A DNA stretch of 64,000 bases, taken from positions 266,698 through 330,697 of the forward strand of contig NW_026111628.1 in assembly GCF_024679095.1 (NCBI RefSeq). Reading direction: 5' to 3'. The DNA is from Eriocheir sinensis (taxonomy: Eukaryota; Arthropoda; Malacostraca; Decapoda; Varunidae). Of this stretch, positions 54,147 to 64,000 are shown in pieces. Position 1 is the first letter of the stretch; the number at the start of each line of letters is the position of its first letter. The translations under genes were made by a program, and so were the position numbers. Under the pieces are notes generated by a model that was not told where the DNA came from, ran no database searches, and was given only the letters and a program-made list of their open reading frames with translations.

Positions 54147-56997
54147 CAGTGGCGTCGTGGGGTTGTTGGTGCCCGGGGGCAAAGTCTATTATGGCGCTCC
54201 CAAAGGGGTGAAGGGCTCTTTTCATTTGAGTGTACTAATCTTGGCAGGAAATGTTTGCCTTTATTATTTCAGATATATTGTGTTGAAAACAAAGCATTCT
54301 AATTTGCATAATAATATTCTGGAATGATAGAACACAAACCAAATTCGCAAACTAAAATAGTTTATTTTACAAATAATAGGTATAATTAATTAATTATTAG
54401 CCCTCATAAATAAATTCCAAAATGTTGATAAGATAAATAAAATGTAGACTATAGTAAGGCATCACAGCAACCAGTAACTCTTAATAACCAGAGACAAATG
54501 GCAAATTAAACAGATATGACTAAAATAGGAGATAAACTTTAGTAAAACAGGGGCTAAGAAAATCATGAAAATGTACAAATTGTTGCCAGTATAGAAGTTA
54601 ATATTAGAAAAAAATGGATTTTGTGGTAAAGACTGAATAGTTATAATGCCTGGAAAGAAATCTGATAAGAACAAAGATGAGTTAGTTCACTAATTATAAA
54701 CCTTACTTTTCTTTAGAGAATGTTTTAGCATGTGGCAAATTAATGAACACAAAAAGATTAAAGTGCTGGATGCTTAGGGTCAACAATATGCAAGGAAATA
54801 AAACGGTATAAAGCTTTAAAGGGAAAAGGTAATTAGACAGATATTGATAACAGAAAACCAAACCAAAGAAAAGGGTTGACACTGAATTGAAGGATATCAA
54901 GTACTGATGCACGACACAATGTATTTATCTTTCTAGCTTTTACAGCTGAAAATTTATCTACCACGTCATCAAAGTTTATTTTGTCTGCGATCTCTTGCTC
55001 TACACTTAGTAGAGTTAAGGCCGATGACCTTTCTTGCCCCATAGACGGTCCAAGGTACGACAAGATAAGTTTCAATTTACTAAATGATCGCTCACAACTA
55101 GCAATTAATACTGCAATGGTCAGCAGTATCTAAGGCCAACCCGAGGGTTTGGGAGAACACTTTCATCCCCATATTGTACAATGAAACAAAGTAATTCCTG
55201 TGTGTTAGTGATCAGAACATCATCTCGTGTCTTAAGCAGCATTCTGCAATCTACAATCTCACTGAACAGTTCCAAGCCATCTAAGTCAGTGTCATAGAAA
55301 CTTGCCACATCAATGCACCTTTCTGTGATGTATGCTTCATTGGTTGTAGATAGCAACTCCTTAATATCCAAAAGAAAGCCAAACTTTGAATCCAGGCTAA
55401 GCAATCTGATGAACCGTTCGCCCATTTCATTATGCATTCTGTCAATAGTACCTTTTAGCAGCCGTTGCATCTCATTTTCTGCTGAGAGGTCTGCATCACC
55501 ACCAGTTTCACCAGGCAATTTTTTCTTCACTCTACGTCGTCTGTCAATTCTTACATCCCAAGCATGACAGAGCTCCTTTGCTTTTTTGATAGATGTCTGG
55601 CAGATTTCCCCCCGATTAGCAAGATCATAAACTTGCAACGCCTGGATATCTTGTGCTGCCTCATGGAAATTCATTTTTGGATCCTGCAGTCGCTTCTGGA
55701 CTCTGTCAATCTTGGTAAGTAAAATGTTCCAGAAACTTAGTGCAGCAAAGAAATCAGATGCCAAAATTCTGCTCAACAGCTGTGTTGCTTCACTTCTGGT
55801 ATTTGTTGTCTCCTTCAAATCACTTCCGATTGTCTCTAAAAGTTGGACCAAATACCTCGCATTTTCATGTATGGGTCAAACTACATCAGCTGCATCAGCG
55901 TATTTCAGATTCAGCTTTCACAGATATAGGCAAATTCTTCTTCAGTGTCTCCCGTCGATAGGTCGACCTTGAAAAGAAAACATACACTGCCTGCACAGTT
56001 CCAGAAAATGTGACCATCACCACCTCATGACTAGCGGAATGAACCCCAGCCAAATTTAATGAGTGGTTGTCACAGTTCACATATATTGCTTTACGGTTCA
56101 CTGTAATAAGTCTTTGTTGTACTCCTTATTTGTGTCCAGACATGACAGCAGCATTGTCATAACACTGAGAACGAGAGTCTTCAAAAGGCAAGTGATCTTT
56201 CTCCAGCTGCTGCATTGTTACATTTACAGTACTTGCTGCATCCTTTTGGTGTACTTGAATAAGTCCAAGGAAACTTTCTTTCACACAAACTGTTTTTTCT
56301 TCATAGTTTATCTCTACATATCTTATGATCTCTGACATTTGTTCCCTGTGTGCAGCATCTGGAGTTGAATCAAGCATTATACCGTAGTGCTCAGCTCTTC
56401 GGATGTCACTCGGTAAAGTGCTCCCAGCAGTAGATGCAATAATCTGGATGAATTCATTGTGGACTTCAGCAGACAAATATGAAGGGGACCTTGGATTTTG
56501 ACAGACATAGTCCAGATGATTTTTCATGACAGGATTAAACTCTGCAATTAGTTTTAAAAGGCCTCTGAAATTTCCAATACTATTTTCATCTGTTTCAGTG
56601 CAGGTTATATTCTCTTTGTTACCTTTCAGTGCTAAATTTTGTTTGGGCAGATATCTAATACAGTGCAGAATTCTCTTGAGGGTTTGTCGCCACTATTCCT
56701 TCTCTGTGGCAATCTGCCCTTGAAGCTGTTTGTCAATTAGTCCTTCCTTTTCAACAAGGCGCCTTTCCATTTCCTTCCATCTTGTGAAAGAATCCCAATG
56801 TCTCTGACTATTTTCATGTGCAATGATTTTTTCTGGCTTTTTCCAGCTGCTAAAACCTCCCTCTAGCTCTAGTGAAGAACAGTGGCTGGCAGTCTCTGTC
56901 GTGGGAAACAGTAGGCATGAGAAGCAAAACACTGCACTTTTGACAGCTAAATAGACTAACCAAGACCAAAGCACTTCTCCTTTTCCTTTGCCAAGGA
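54147..56997 (-). mobile_element. hAT element, right end missing
   Basis: A terminus-like CAGTGGCGTCGTGGGG followed by GGTGCCCGGGGGCAAAG starts at 54147, and a minus-strand hAT transposase lies inside. On the right the element is cut at 56998 by a repeat also found at 61232. The right terminus and the target duplication are therefore lost. Confidence 0.65.
54880..56990 (-). pseudogene. hAT transposase of the ZMYM1-like/DUF4371 type, broken
   Basis: Minus-strand order: VFCFSCLLFP (a TTF-type zinc-finger remnant, about 56930) and WKKPEKIIAHENSQRHWDS; the DUF4371 region with VHNEFIQIIASTAGSTL, YGIMLDSTPDAAHREQMSE and QCYDNAAVMSG (56520-56140); VNCDNHSLNLAGVH (56080); a helical region (55851-55120); and the C-terminal dimerisation block LIASCERSFSKLKLILSYL with ALTLLSVEQEIADKI (55120-54980). 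These are the normal domains of hAT transposases related to vertebrate ZMYM1. Frame breaks near 56700, 56130, 55880 and 55110 make it inactive. A domesticated host gene is not supported. Confidence 0.82.
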
Positions 56998-57453
56998 TGT
57001 AATGTGTATATTATAATGTACATGTGTATGTATGACCGTACGTGTGGCGACACCCGGTCGGTGTCGCACAACAGGATGTCTAACAACACGTCGTGCTTTT
57101 GGCCGTGGGAAGCTGTGATGAACTGACACTAGGATCAGCAAATGATGACTTTCATCAACAGTCATCAACCGGAACCCACACCCTTCCGGACGAACTACAA
57201 GCAAATAAAACGGGCGAACAACGCGGAGAAGGGAGAGAAGACGGGTGACGGGCAGGCGAGCGGTGCTCTGCCGCCCCGCGCCCTGCAGCGGTGTGGCTGT
57301 CTCTGATTTCGTGCGTCTCGCTCACGTAAACTGTAAACCTTATGTAGTACAACTGTTAATATAGTTAAAATACATTTGGTATTTGTATTAACCTGAGAGA
57401 GAGAACTAAAGTGAACTAAAGTGAACTTATAACGGCTACCGCTCGGCCACACA
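56998..57453. repeat. 0.45-kb direct repeat, left copy (TG...CA ends)
   Basis: Near-identical to 61232-61672: two substitutions and a 15-base segment (CCTTATGTAGTACAA) absent from the other copy. Begins TGTAATGTG and ends CGGCCACACA. The following 150 bases are also related in the two copies but clearly less similar. Confidence 0.92.
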
Positions 57454-57609
57454 TAACTTAACTAAAAGGCTATTGTGTTGTCTCAACCACTTCAGTCAAC
57501 TGGAGAACGCAGGCAACGGTACACCGGACCTGAGGTGAGACAGCAGTTCGCGCCTTAAACTTAAACATAACACGTTACATTAACCACGTTAAAAATGACG
57601 CTTAAAAGT

Positions 57610-58190
57610 CGTTAACATAAATGATGTGCAGCGTGGTTACGAACTACTCCGAATTGTTATATCTCTCTCTCAAACTTAGCTTCAGTGAAAGTGTGTGGGG
57701 GCAGTGAACGGTATCGGACACAGCAAGCAAACGCTGACATCAGCGCGCGGCTTTTCCTGCCCCAGTGAGTCGAGTCAGCATACAGCCGCACCCGAGAGCA
57801 CACCCCGCCCCGTCCCGCACCTTCACACAGCCCGCGCGCCCCGCCTCGCACCTCCACACAACCAAGTTTCCTTGGAGGTGTCCAGGCATTTGTTTCTTCC
57901 TACGACACAACTCGTCGTAGGTGCACACTTATCTTCGCCAGGCAACTCGGACCTTTGAGGGTGACTGGTGGGCGTATATTGTCTGCCCGCCGCCTCTCCC
58001 ACCACCGCTACCAGACGGGGGACGGCAGACCCTGCCACCCCTGCAGCCCTGCCCTTGCCACCGGCGAGGCGAGGGACGCGAGCGTGCTGAGTAGTGGGGC
58101 ATCGAGCTGCTGTCTTCGAGGTTTTTAACACATTATAGCTGACACTCATTGATACGGTTTCAGTAATTACACCACTTGCAACATTATTTC
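57610..58190. other. CpG-rich single-copy-looking segment
   Basis: High G+C with many CpG between 57730 and 58100, unlike its AT-rich surroundings. No frame with a recognisable domain. It could be a promoter-associated region of a gene outside the window or decayed transposon 5' sequence. Confidence 0.35.
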
Positions 58191-59990
58191 AGGTGCATTA
58201 CTATTATTATGTTCACGTGTTTAGGCGTGTGGGGCCGCATCTAATCTATGAGATTTTTCAGCTGTTGATTTTTCTGGCGTGTGGATGTTTAATATTTTTC
58301 TTGAGTAACATTGTTACGCATTTTATGTATAATCATTCATTTTCTTTTCTCCTTTCTTTTGTGTATTTTATTGCACAGTGGAGACGTTTTGTCTTGCTAA
58401 GCCTCACTCATTATTCTTTTTCCTCTTTTATTATGCATTTTAAAAGCATCGGGGAGGAGTGAGCACATACTTAGCGGTGAATGATTATTACTTTACTTAT
58501 TTTTGCAGCAATATTTTTTTCTCTTTTACCATTTTACTCCTCATTTTACTAGTAACTCTTTTAATGGCAGAGAAACCTAACCCGAGGACTATGAGGGGTG
58601 GGTTGAGAGAAAGAACAGTGCAGTCAAGGATAACGGTAACTGTTCTCATGTAAGGAGTGTAGCAGTCTTCAAAGGGTGCTTGCTCCTCCTACGCTGCATG
58701 TGCAACCAAGAGGTCTTTACTTACCTTACTAATCCCACAATGGCTTCTGCCCCTAATCACCCGCTAACAGCAACAGCAGTTAGGCCTTTCGCAGGGTAGC
58801 AAGGGAGGCAGATTGTTCTGCCAGGGACTTCTTGTTTCAAAGTGAGATTGTCATGGACATTTCATTCGTGTCAAATCCGGGAGATAAAATATCTCTCAGC
58901 CGCTCGAAGGTCAATCCCGGGAACGGGAACGCCGGCCCTCATAAACAGGAGCGCGTTCACTGGACGGAAGGATTATGATGCGTTTCGGTCACTTTTTCTT
59001 TAAACATTTGGGGAAGATGGGCAACACAGCCTCATAAAGGGTGTATATTTTGCTGTGGACACTGTGCAAATGAGTGGCCTTTTTAATAGGCCAGTGGACG
59101 CCTATAGGCTATCTACTGATTTGATCTCGTGTTTTAAACAGGAAAACTAGACAGATGGAGAAACCATTTCTGTAGCTAATGCTAGATTATTACTAGAGTT
59201 CCTTATGTACATGATTGTCCTTAAAGTTCCTCTTCGAAGGAGTGCAGTATCCCTTGACTACAGCCCCACTGGCAACCTACACGGTTTTATCAGCCAACTT
59301 TTATGGCATTTAAAGTAATTTTGGGTCCTTTTTGAAGCTTCGTTTCCCGTCGACACGTTCGTCGGGGAGGGGGGCCTTCGCGACCCTCTGACCTAAACCT
59401 TTTTGGGTGTCACCAGCAGTAATCAAAAATTCCTTGGTGTGTTCTTTTACCCGTGGTTTAGGCAGAAATAGTCAGATAAATAGGTGGTTGGAAATTTGAG
59501 CTTTACGATTTTTTTTTTTGCACAGAATGGTGCATAGTGATCGTCTCCAAAGACTAGCGCCGGCTTGAGGTTCAGCCTGACGCTGCTTTGTGTATCTTTC
59601 CACCACACGACTATAACCTGCATCCTCGCATCTACTAATTTATGTTTGGTTCCTAAGCTTTTGCCTGCATCTTTTTCATGCGAGAAGGGGAGTGCTTGAG
59701 TAATACTTTTCACTCTAACCCACTATTTTCTTTTATTGCTGAGTTGATGCAAGGCAGTCAGTCTTCTTAATTTAATTGGAGCCGTAATAACCGAGGGTGT
59801 AGACTAACATAGGGATATGCACAATTTAACCTTGAACCTCATGTGCTTCTGCTTAAAACATACTTTTTCTCTGCACTGACAGACTTAACTTGAGCAGATG
59901 CTGTCCCTAACTTTTATCGTAACCAGCATGTGAATATCTGTAAGCTTTGGAAGTAAGCAGACAAGTCTTACTTACCCTTACTTGACATTT
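58191..59990. other. AT-rich spacer with one candidate short exon
   Basis: Mostly unassigned. At 58564-58650 an ATG frame, MAEKPNPRTMRGGLRERTVQ and then SRITVTVLM, is followed by a GTAAGG donor-like word. The basic RTVQSR pattern recalls the start of BEL/Pao gag proteins. This is speculative. Confidence 0.3.
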
Positions 59991-59999
59991 TTTTTTTTT

Positions 60000-60310
60000 T
60001 TTTTTTTTTACAGCAAAGGAGACAGCTCAAGGGCACAAAAAAGTAAACATTAATAAAAAAAAAAGCCCGCTACTCGCTGCTCCTAAAAAGAATCCAAAGA
60101 GGTGGCCGAAAGATAAGTCAGTTTCGGGAGGAGAGGTGTCCTGATACCCTCCTCTTGAAAGAGTTCAAGTCGTAGGCAGGAGGAAATACAGATGAAGGAA
60201 GATTGTTCCAGAGTTTACCAGCGTGAGGGATGAAAGAGTGAAGATGCTGGTTAACTCTTGCATAAGGGGTTTGGACAGTATAGGGATGAGCATGAGTAGA
60301 AAGTACCACT
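60000..60310 (-). mobile_element. jockey-type LINE 3' end, copy 4
   Basis: The best preserved copy of this tail. From a poly-A tail (T-run at 59990-60010) through the 3' UTR to an open C-terminal ORF2 frame (60309-60118) reading ARVNQHLHSFIPHAGKLWN and NLPSSVFPPAYDLNSFKRR. It is 5'-truncated at 60310. Confidence 0.88.
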
Positions 60311-61231
60311 GTTCCCCGTTACGGGAATTATTTTTGGCGTCACAGATGTCAGTCATCCACGTTCGTTACGATCGAGGGATAGGTGGAAATTTGTCTTTTT
60401 AATTTGATGTTTATTAATGCTGGAATTACTTTAATCAATTATGCTGGAATTGTATATTTCAGTGAGATTTGTTACAACAGTGATTTCACAACTTAGTGAC
60501 AGGATTTTCTTTTATAGTACTGTAGACCTGTAGAACGGAGTATTAGGAGTCAGTGGTGCTGACTGCCGATGCTTCTAAGGTTCTCCAGACTTGTCCTTGT
60601 TATCACATTGTAACTATTAGGAGACTCTACGGATAACAATACCTCTTTTCACACAACCTTATCTATTGCTGTAAACCCCACCCGTCTCGAAGGCGTGCCG
60701 AGGGTAACGACACTGGCAATTAATTGTCACGCAACGGATGAGTGTTTCTCTGCGACAGTTTTGTGTCAAGGTGTGACTCGAAGGTTCAGTTTGTAGCAGA
60801 TCTTCTTCAAGGATTGTTCCTTTTTCGTTTTACTATTCCAAATAGCTCCATTACCATGTATCCTAATGACAGTTTAGTCAATTTAATTTTTCTAGGATGT
60901 AGCATGTAAATAATTTTTCGAGCTATTATTTTGTTTTCTCGGAATAGTACTGAGCTTCCATGTCCACGACTCTAGCCCTGTTTACCTCGCCCTGTATGTA
61001 CTTTGCCCATTTCTTGTTACTTCCATGATTTTTTTTTTTATTATCATTGGCATTTCCCGATGCTGTATCGTTAGGCGGGCTCTGACTTGTATATATATAT
61101 ATATTTTTTTTTTAGTGCAATAACAGGACCTCGTTTAACTAGTACACATTGTGCGACTGTAACATGGGTAGGTACACTGCTTTTAAAGGTCGGGTGAGTC
61201 GCGAGGTCGCGACTTTTAGAGAACCGAGCGA
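60311..61231. other. Unassigned spacer
   Basis: AT-rich DNA with short (TA) at 61088-61103. Nothing recognised. Confidence 0.5.
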
Positions 61232-61672
61232 TGTAATGTGTATATTATAATGTACATGTGTATGTATGACTGTACGTGTGGCGACACCCGGTCGGTGTCG
61301 CACAACAGGATGTCTAACAACACGTCGTGCTTTTGGCCGTGGGAAGCTGTGATGAACTGACACTAGGATCAGCAAATGATGACTTTCATCAACAGTCATC
61401 AACCGGAACCCACACCCTTCCGGACGAACTACAAGCAAATAAAACGGGCGAACAACGCGGAGAAGGGAGAGAAGACGGGTGACGGGCAGGCGAGCGGTGC
61501 TCTGCCGCCCCGCGCCCTGCAGCGGTGTGGCTGTCTCTGATTTCGTGCGTCTCGCTCACGTAAACTGTAAACTGTTAATATAGTTAAAATACATTTGTTA
61601 TTTGTATTAACCTGAGAGAGAGAACTAAAGTGAACTAAAGTGAACTTATAACGGCTACCGCTCGGCCACACA
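61232..61672. repeat. 0.45-kb direct repeat, right copy
   Basis: Same orientation as 56998-57453. Here the less similar 3' flank leads to the CR1-like ORF1, so the repeat may be the promoter-proximal part of that LINE's 5' UTR. Confidence 0.92.
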
Positions 61673-61859
61673 TCCCTTAACTAAAAAGGCTATTGTGTTA
61701 TCTCACCTTACTACAATCAACTTGTGAAAGCAGGCAACGGTATACCGGACCTGACATGAGATAACAGTTCGCGCCTTAATCAAAAAAACAAAAAAACATT
61801 AAATATACAACTTAAAAAGTAAACACTTAAAAATCGTTAACACCGTTTCTGCATCAAGG

Positions 61860-63125
61860 CAGAGCAAGATGAAAGAAAAATCAAGCACCTGGAATCCACG
61901 ATCCACTCGTTAACACGGGACATGAAATATTTGGCGGAGCGAGTCACAGCGTGTAGCAGGTGTTCCTGCTCATTTACTCAAGGGGGGTACCTCACCCCCC
62001 CTTCCTTCCACCCCTGCTTCTCCCCATACAGTAGCCTCCCTTCTCCCGCCTGCCTCCCCCTCCTCGCTAGTGCCTTCTCCATTCACTTCCCCCTCCTCCT
62101 GCATCTCCCTCTTCCCTTCCACTCCTCCAGCCGCTTCTCTCCTCTCCTCCCCTCTCCCCTCTCCTCACCCGCCATCTCCCCTCTCCACACCCGCCATACT
62201 TCCCTTCCCTTCTGCCGCCGCTGACTCTCATTCATCACCCCCCTCTCCCCTTTCCTCCACCTCTTCCCTCCCTTCCGTCTCTTCCTGCTCTTCCTCGCAT
62301 TCTCTCTCCTTGTCCTCCATCACATCACTTACCCCCGCCTCTGCTACCTCCCCCGCCTCCTCCTCCTCCCCCACCTCCCTCCCCCTCCCCTCCTCCTCCC
62401 ACCCCTCCTCCCCTGCCTCCCCCACCACCTCAGCCACCTCCTCCTCCCCCCCTCCCCCTTCGACGTCATCCCCTTCATCTCTCTCCTACTTCCACTCATC
62501 CTCCTCCTCCTCCTCCTCCTCCTCCTCCTCCCCCTCCCCTGTTGCCGCCCCTCCCTCTCCTCCTTTAGCGGCTTCCCTTCCGTCTACTGACAAAGTTAAT
62601 AAGAGGAGAGTCCTGGTGGTTGGGGACTCTCAAGTCAGGTTCATTGACAGGTACTTTTGTTCAAGGGATAAGGAAAATAGGCTTCGAGTGTGCTTTCCCG
62701 GGGCAGGCATCCAGCACGTATCTGACAGAATGGAGGAAATTTTAGCAGGGGAGGGGACACAGCCAATAGTCTTCTGCAGTTTCGGTGGTAATGACATCAG
62801 TAAGGTGGGTAGCGAAGAGATATTTCGGCGCTTCAGGGAATCGTTTGCTAAAGTGAGGGACTTCGGGGGGGTGCCGGCTGTTTGTGGGGTTATGCCGAGG
62901 AGGGGGGTGGGAGAGGGATGGCTTTCCAGAGCCTTAGCAGTAAACAGCAGGCTGGCGGCCCACTGTAAGCGAAATGGTTGGCTTTTCCTTGACAATTGGG
63001 ACCTCTTCTACAATAAAGGCACCTTGTATGCCAAGGATGGCGTGCACCTGTCACTCCAGGGGGTGGAGGTTCTCGCAGACTCCCTCGAGCGATCACTTAG
63101 CACCCTACAGATTTTTTTAGAGTAG
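61860..63125 (+). CDS. CR1-like LINE ORF1 with SGNH/GDSL-type esterase domain, one frameshift
   Basis: The N-terminal part is in the frame of 61922: HLESTIHSLTRDMKYLAERV, a coiled-coil-like stretch, then CSRCSCS, a zinc-binding remnant. The frame shifts inside a long Ser/Pro-rich low-complexity linker (62000-62560). The 351-residue frame 62070-63125 then carries the hydrolase: VLVVGDSQVRF (S187), FGGNDIS (N241) and AKDGVHLSLQG (D323, H326), the order of SGNH esterases. It belongs to a different LINE family from 8577-9650: the linker and loops differ although the catalytic blocks correspond. ORF2 follows at once. The ORF1 start is uncertain because of the frameshift. Confidence 0.82.
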
Positions 63126-64000
63126 GCGAGGGGGGAGGGCCTGTTAATGCATCGCAGACTGGGACTAGGGGGCGCAGGAGAAATCGAAAGGATATAAGAA
63201 AGGATGGGCTAACGGCTTATTACACCAACAGTAGGAGTCTCAGGAACAAGATAGATCTACTGAGGGGGAAAGCATGTGTCGAGAAATTCGACATTATAGC
63301 TATCACGGAAACATGGGTGGATACTGCCAACAAAAACTTCATGTCTGAGTATGAAATAGATGGTTACCAGATGTTTCACAAAGATAGAAAGGGAAGAAGG
63401 GGAGGGGGGTTGGCACTTTATGTTAAAGACACACTTAAATGTTCCGCTAACAACTCTATTCAAACAAATGGCGACTCAGAATCAGTTTGGGTGGACGTCC
63501 ACAAAGGGAAAGACAAACTAATTCTAGGGGTTCTTTACAGGCCACCCAACCTCAGCAGGCAGGACACTGATATATTACTACAAGAGGTAGGCAGGGCGAG
63601 CAGGAGCAAAAATGTCTGCATAATGGGGGATTTTAACTATAGGAATATAGATTGGGAAGGCGTGATGGGTGATCTAGAGTCTGAGGATTTTCTGAAAGTA
63701 ATACAAGATAATTTTCTCAAGCGGACAGTAACAGAGCCTACCAGGGGTAACAACATTCTGGACTTGGTCTTAACTAACACCGAGTATATGATCAGCGAGC
63801 TAAATGTTGGGGGAGAATTAGGTGGCAGTGATCACAAGGAAATTAGGTTTAAATTAGACTGGGCGGTGACCCATGAACTCATCCCTGTGTTGGTGCCCGA
63901 CTTTAGAAGAGCTGATTATGAGGGGCTCAGAAGACACCTTGAGGAGGTAAATTGGGAAACCTTAGGGCTGGATGAGGGCCAGATCTCAGGGCTGGAACCG
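63122..64000 (+). CDS. CR1-like LINE ORF2 endonuclease, open to the window edge
   Basis: An uninterrupted frame runs from the end of ORF1 to base 64000, in the -1 frame relative to ORF1. It contains all endonuclease blocks in order: YYTNSRSLRNKIDLL (N of block I), DIIAITETWVDT (E), GRRGGGLALYVKD, LILGVLYRPPN, VCIMGDFNYRNIDW (D and N), NNILDLVLTNTEY and GGSDHKEIRFKL (the SDH catalytic His). All visible catalytic residues are intact, unlike in the other CR1-like copies here. The domain nicks target DNA so that the RT can prime. The RT should lie beyond 64000. There is no clear Met start; the Asn-Ala-Ser stretch at 63146 is already in frame, so reinitiation near the ORF1 stop or a frameshift fusion is possible. 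Confidence 0.88.

Noticed and set aside
53630..54327. Ser/Pro/Leu-rich secreted or membrane protein of about 200 residues
   Set aside because: Three plus frames are open together over a pyrimidine tract, so openness is due to composition.
54880..56990. Domesticated ZMYM1-like host gene
   Set aside because: Several frameshifts and stops without intron-like borders, and a hAT-type terminus beside it, point to a dead transposon.
56998..61672. Complete LTR retrotransposon bounded by the direct repeats
   Set aside because: The inside has no gag-pol frame, no primer-binding-like TGG follows the repeat in either direction, and homology continues beyond the right end of both repeats.
62070..62560. 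Mucin-like protein
   Set aside because: The Ser/Pro-rich stretch is the linker of a LINE ORF1 that continues into an esterase domain.

Overview
The window reads as intergenic DNA of a large, repeat-choked arthropod genome, most likely a decapod crustacean. Reasons: extreme density of long (CT)n, (TA)n, (AC)n and (AAT)n microsatellites; jockey-, CR1- and RTE-type LINEs and tRNA-derived SINEs of the kind I associate with crab and crayfish sequence; no recognisable host gene; no prokaryotic organisation. Almost every long open frame is transposon protein or translated simple repeat. The species is an inference.

Layout. 0-8 kb: simple repeats, a SINE (780-1119), CR1 and jockey LINE fragments, a hAT MITE with an 8-bp target duplication (4900-5268) and a decayed jockey element (5589-7704). 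8.5-13 kb: a nearly complete CR1-like LINE with an intact esterase-type ORF1 and broken ORF2. 13.4-20.8 kb: a large inverted repeat (arms about 1.36 kb) around a second LINE (zinc-knuckle ORF1, endonuclease, RT) and pieces of a Penelope-like element, including a near-consensus hammerhead ribozyme at 13563-13607 and a GIY-YIG-like domain split over both strands beside a 35-bp palindrome. 21-27 kb: simple repeats, a truncated CR1 LINE (23038-24922, minus), SINEs and local tandem repeats.

27-36 kb is the most informative part. A CR1-like LINE (27170-36085) has been split by a 5.58-kb DNA transposon (27467-33050) with long terminal inverted repeats and a GAA target duplication; removing it restores the LINE reading frame. 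Its broken long protein begins with Cys/His clusters and ends with a FEN1/XPG-like nuclease, which fits the Academ superfamily. The same LINE was also hit by a SINE (34949-35338) whose 3' tail is shared with the CR1 LINE at 23-25 kb, so a SINE and its probable LINE partner sit in one window.

36-42 kb: two head-to-head RTE-like LINE fragments, each with its own insertion. One holds a 2.36-kb non-autonomous DNA transposon (36953-39314, TTA target duplication, internal fold-back arms); the other holds a short piece related to the Academ-like N-terminus. 42-54 kb: a 31-bp minisatellite of about 46 copies, long pyrimidine tracts, (CT)n blocks and diverged tandem arrays. 54-57 kb: a broken hAT transposase of the ZMYM1-like/DUF4371 type. 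57-61 kb: mostly single-copy-looking sequence with a CpG-rich patch, bracketed by near-identical 0.45-kb direct repeats. 61.2-64 kb: the 5' part of another CR1-like LINE whose ORF2 endonuclease is open to the window edge.

The genes do not form a host pathway. Their interactions are those of mobile elements: nested insertion, shared retrotransposition signals between SINE and LINE, and microsatellites at LINE tails.
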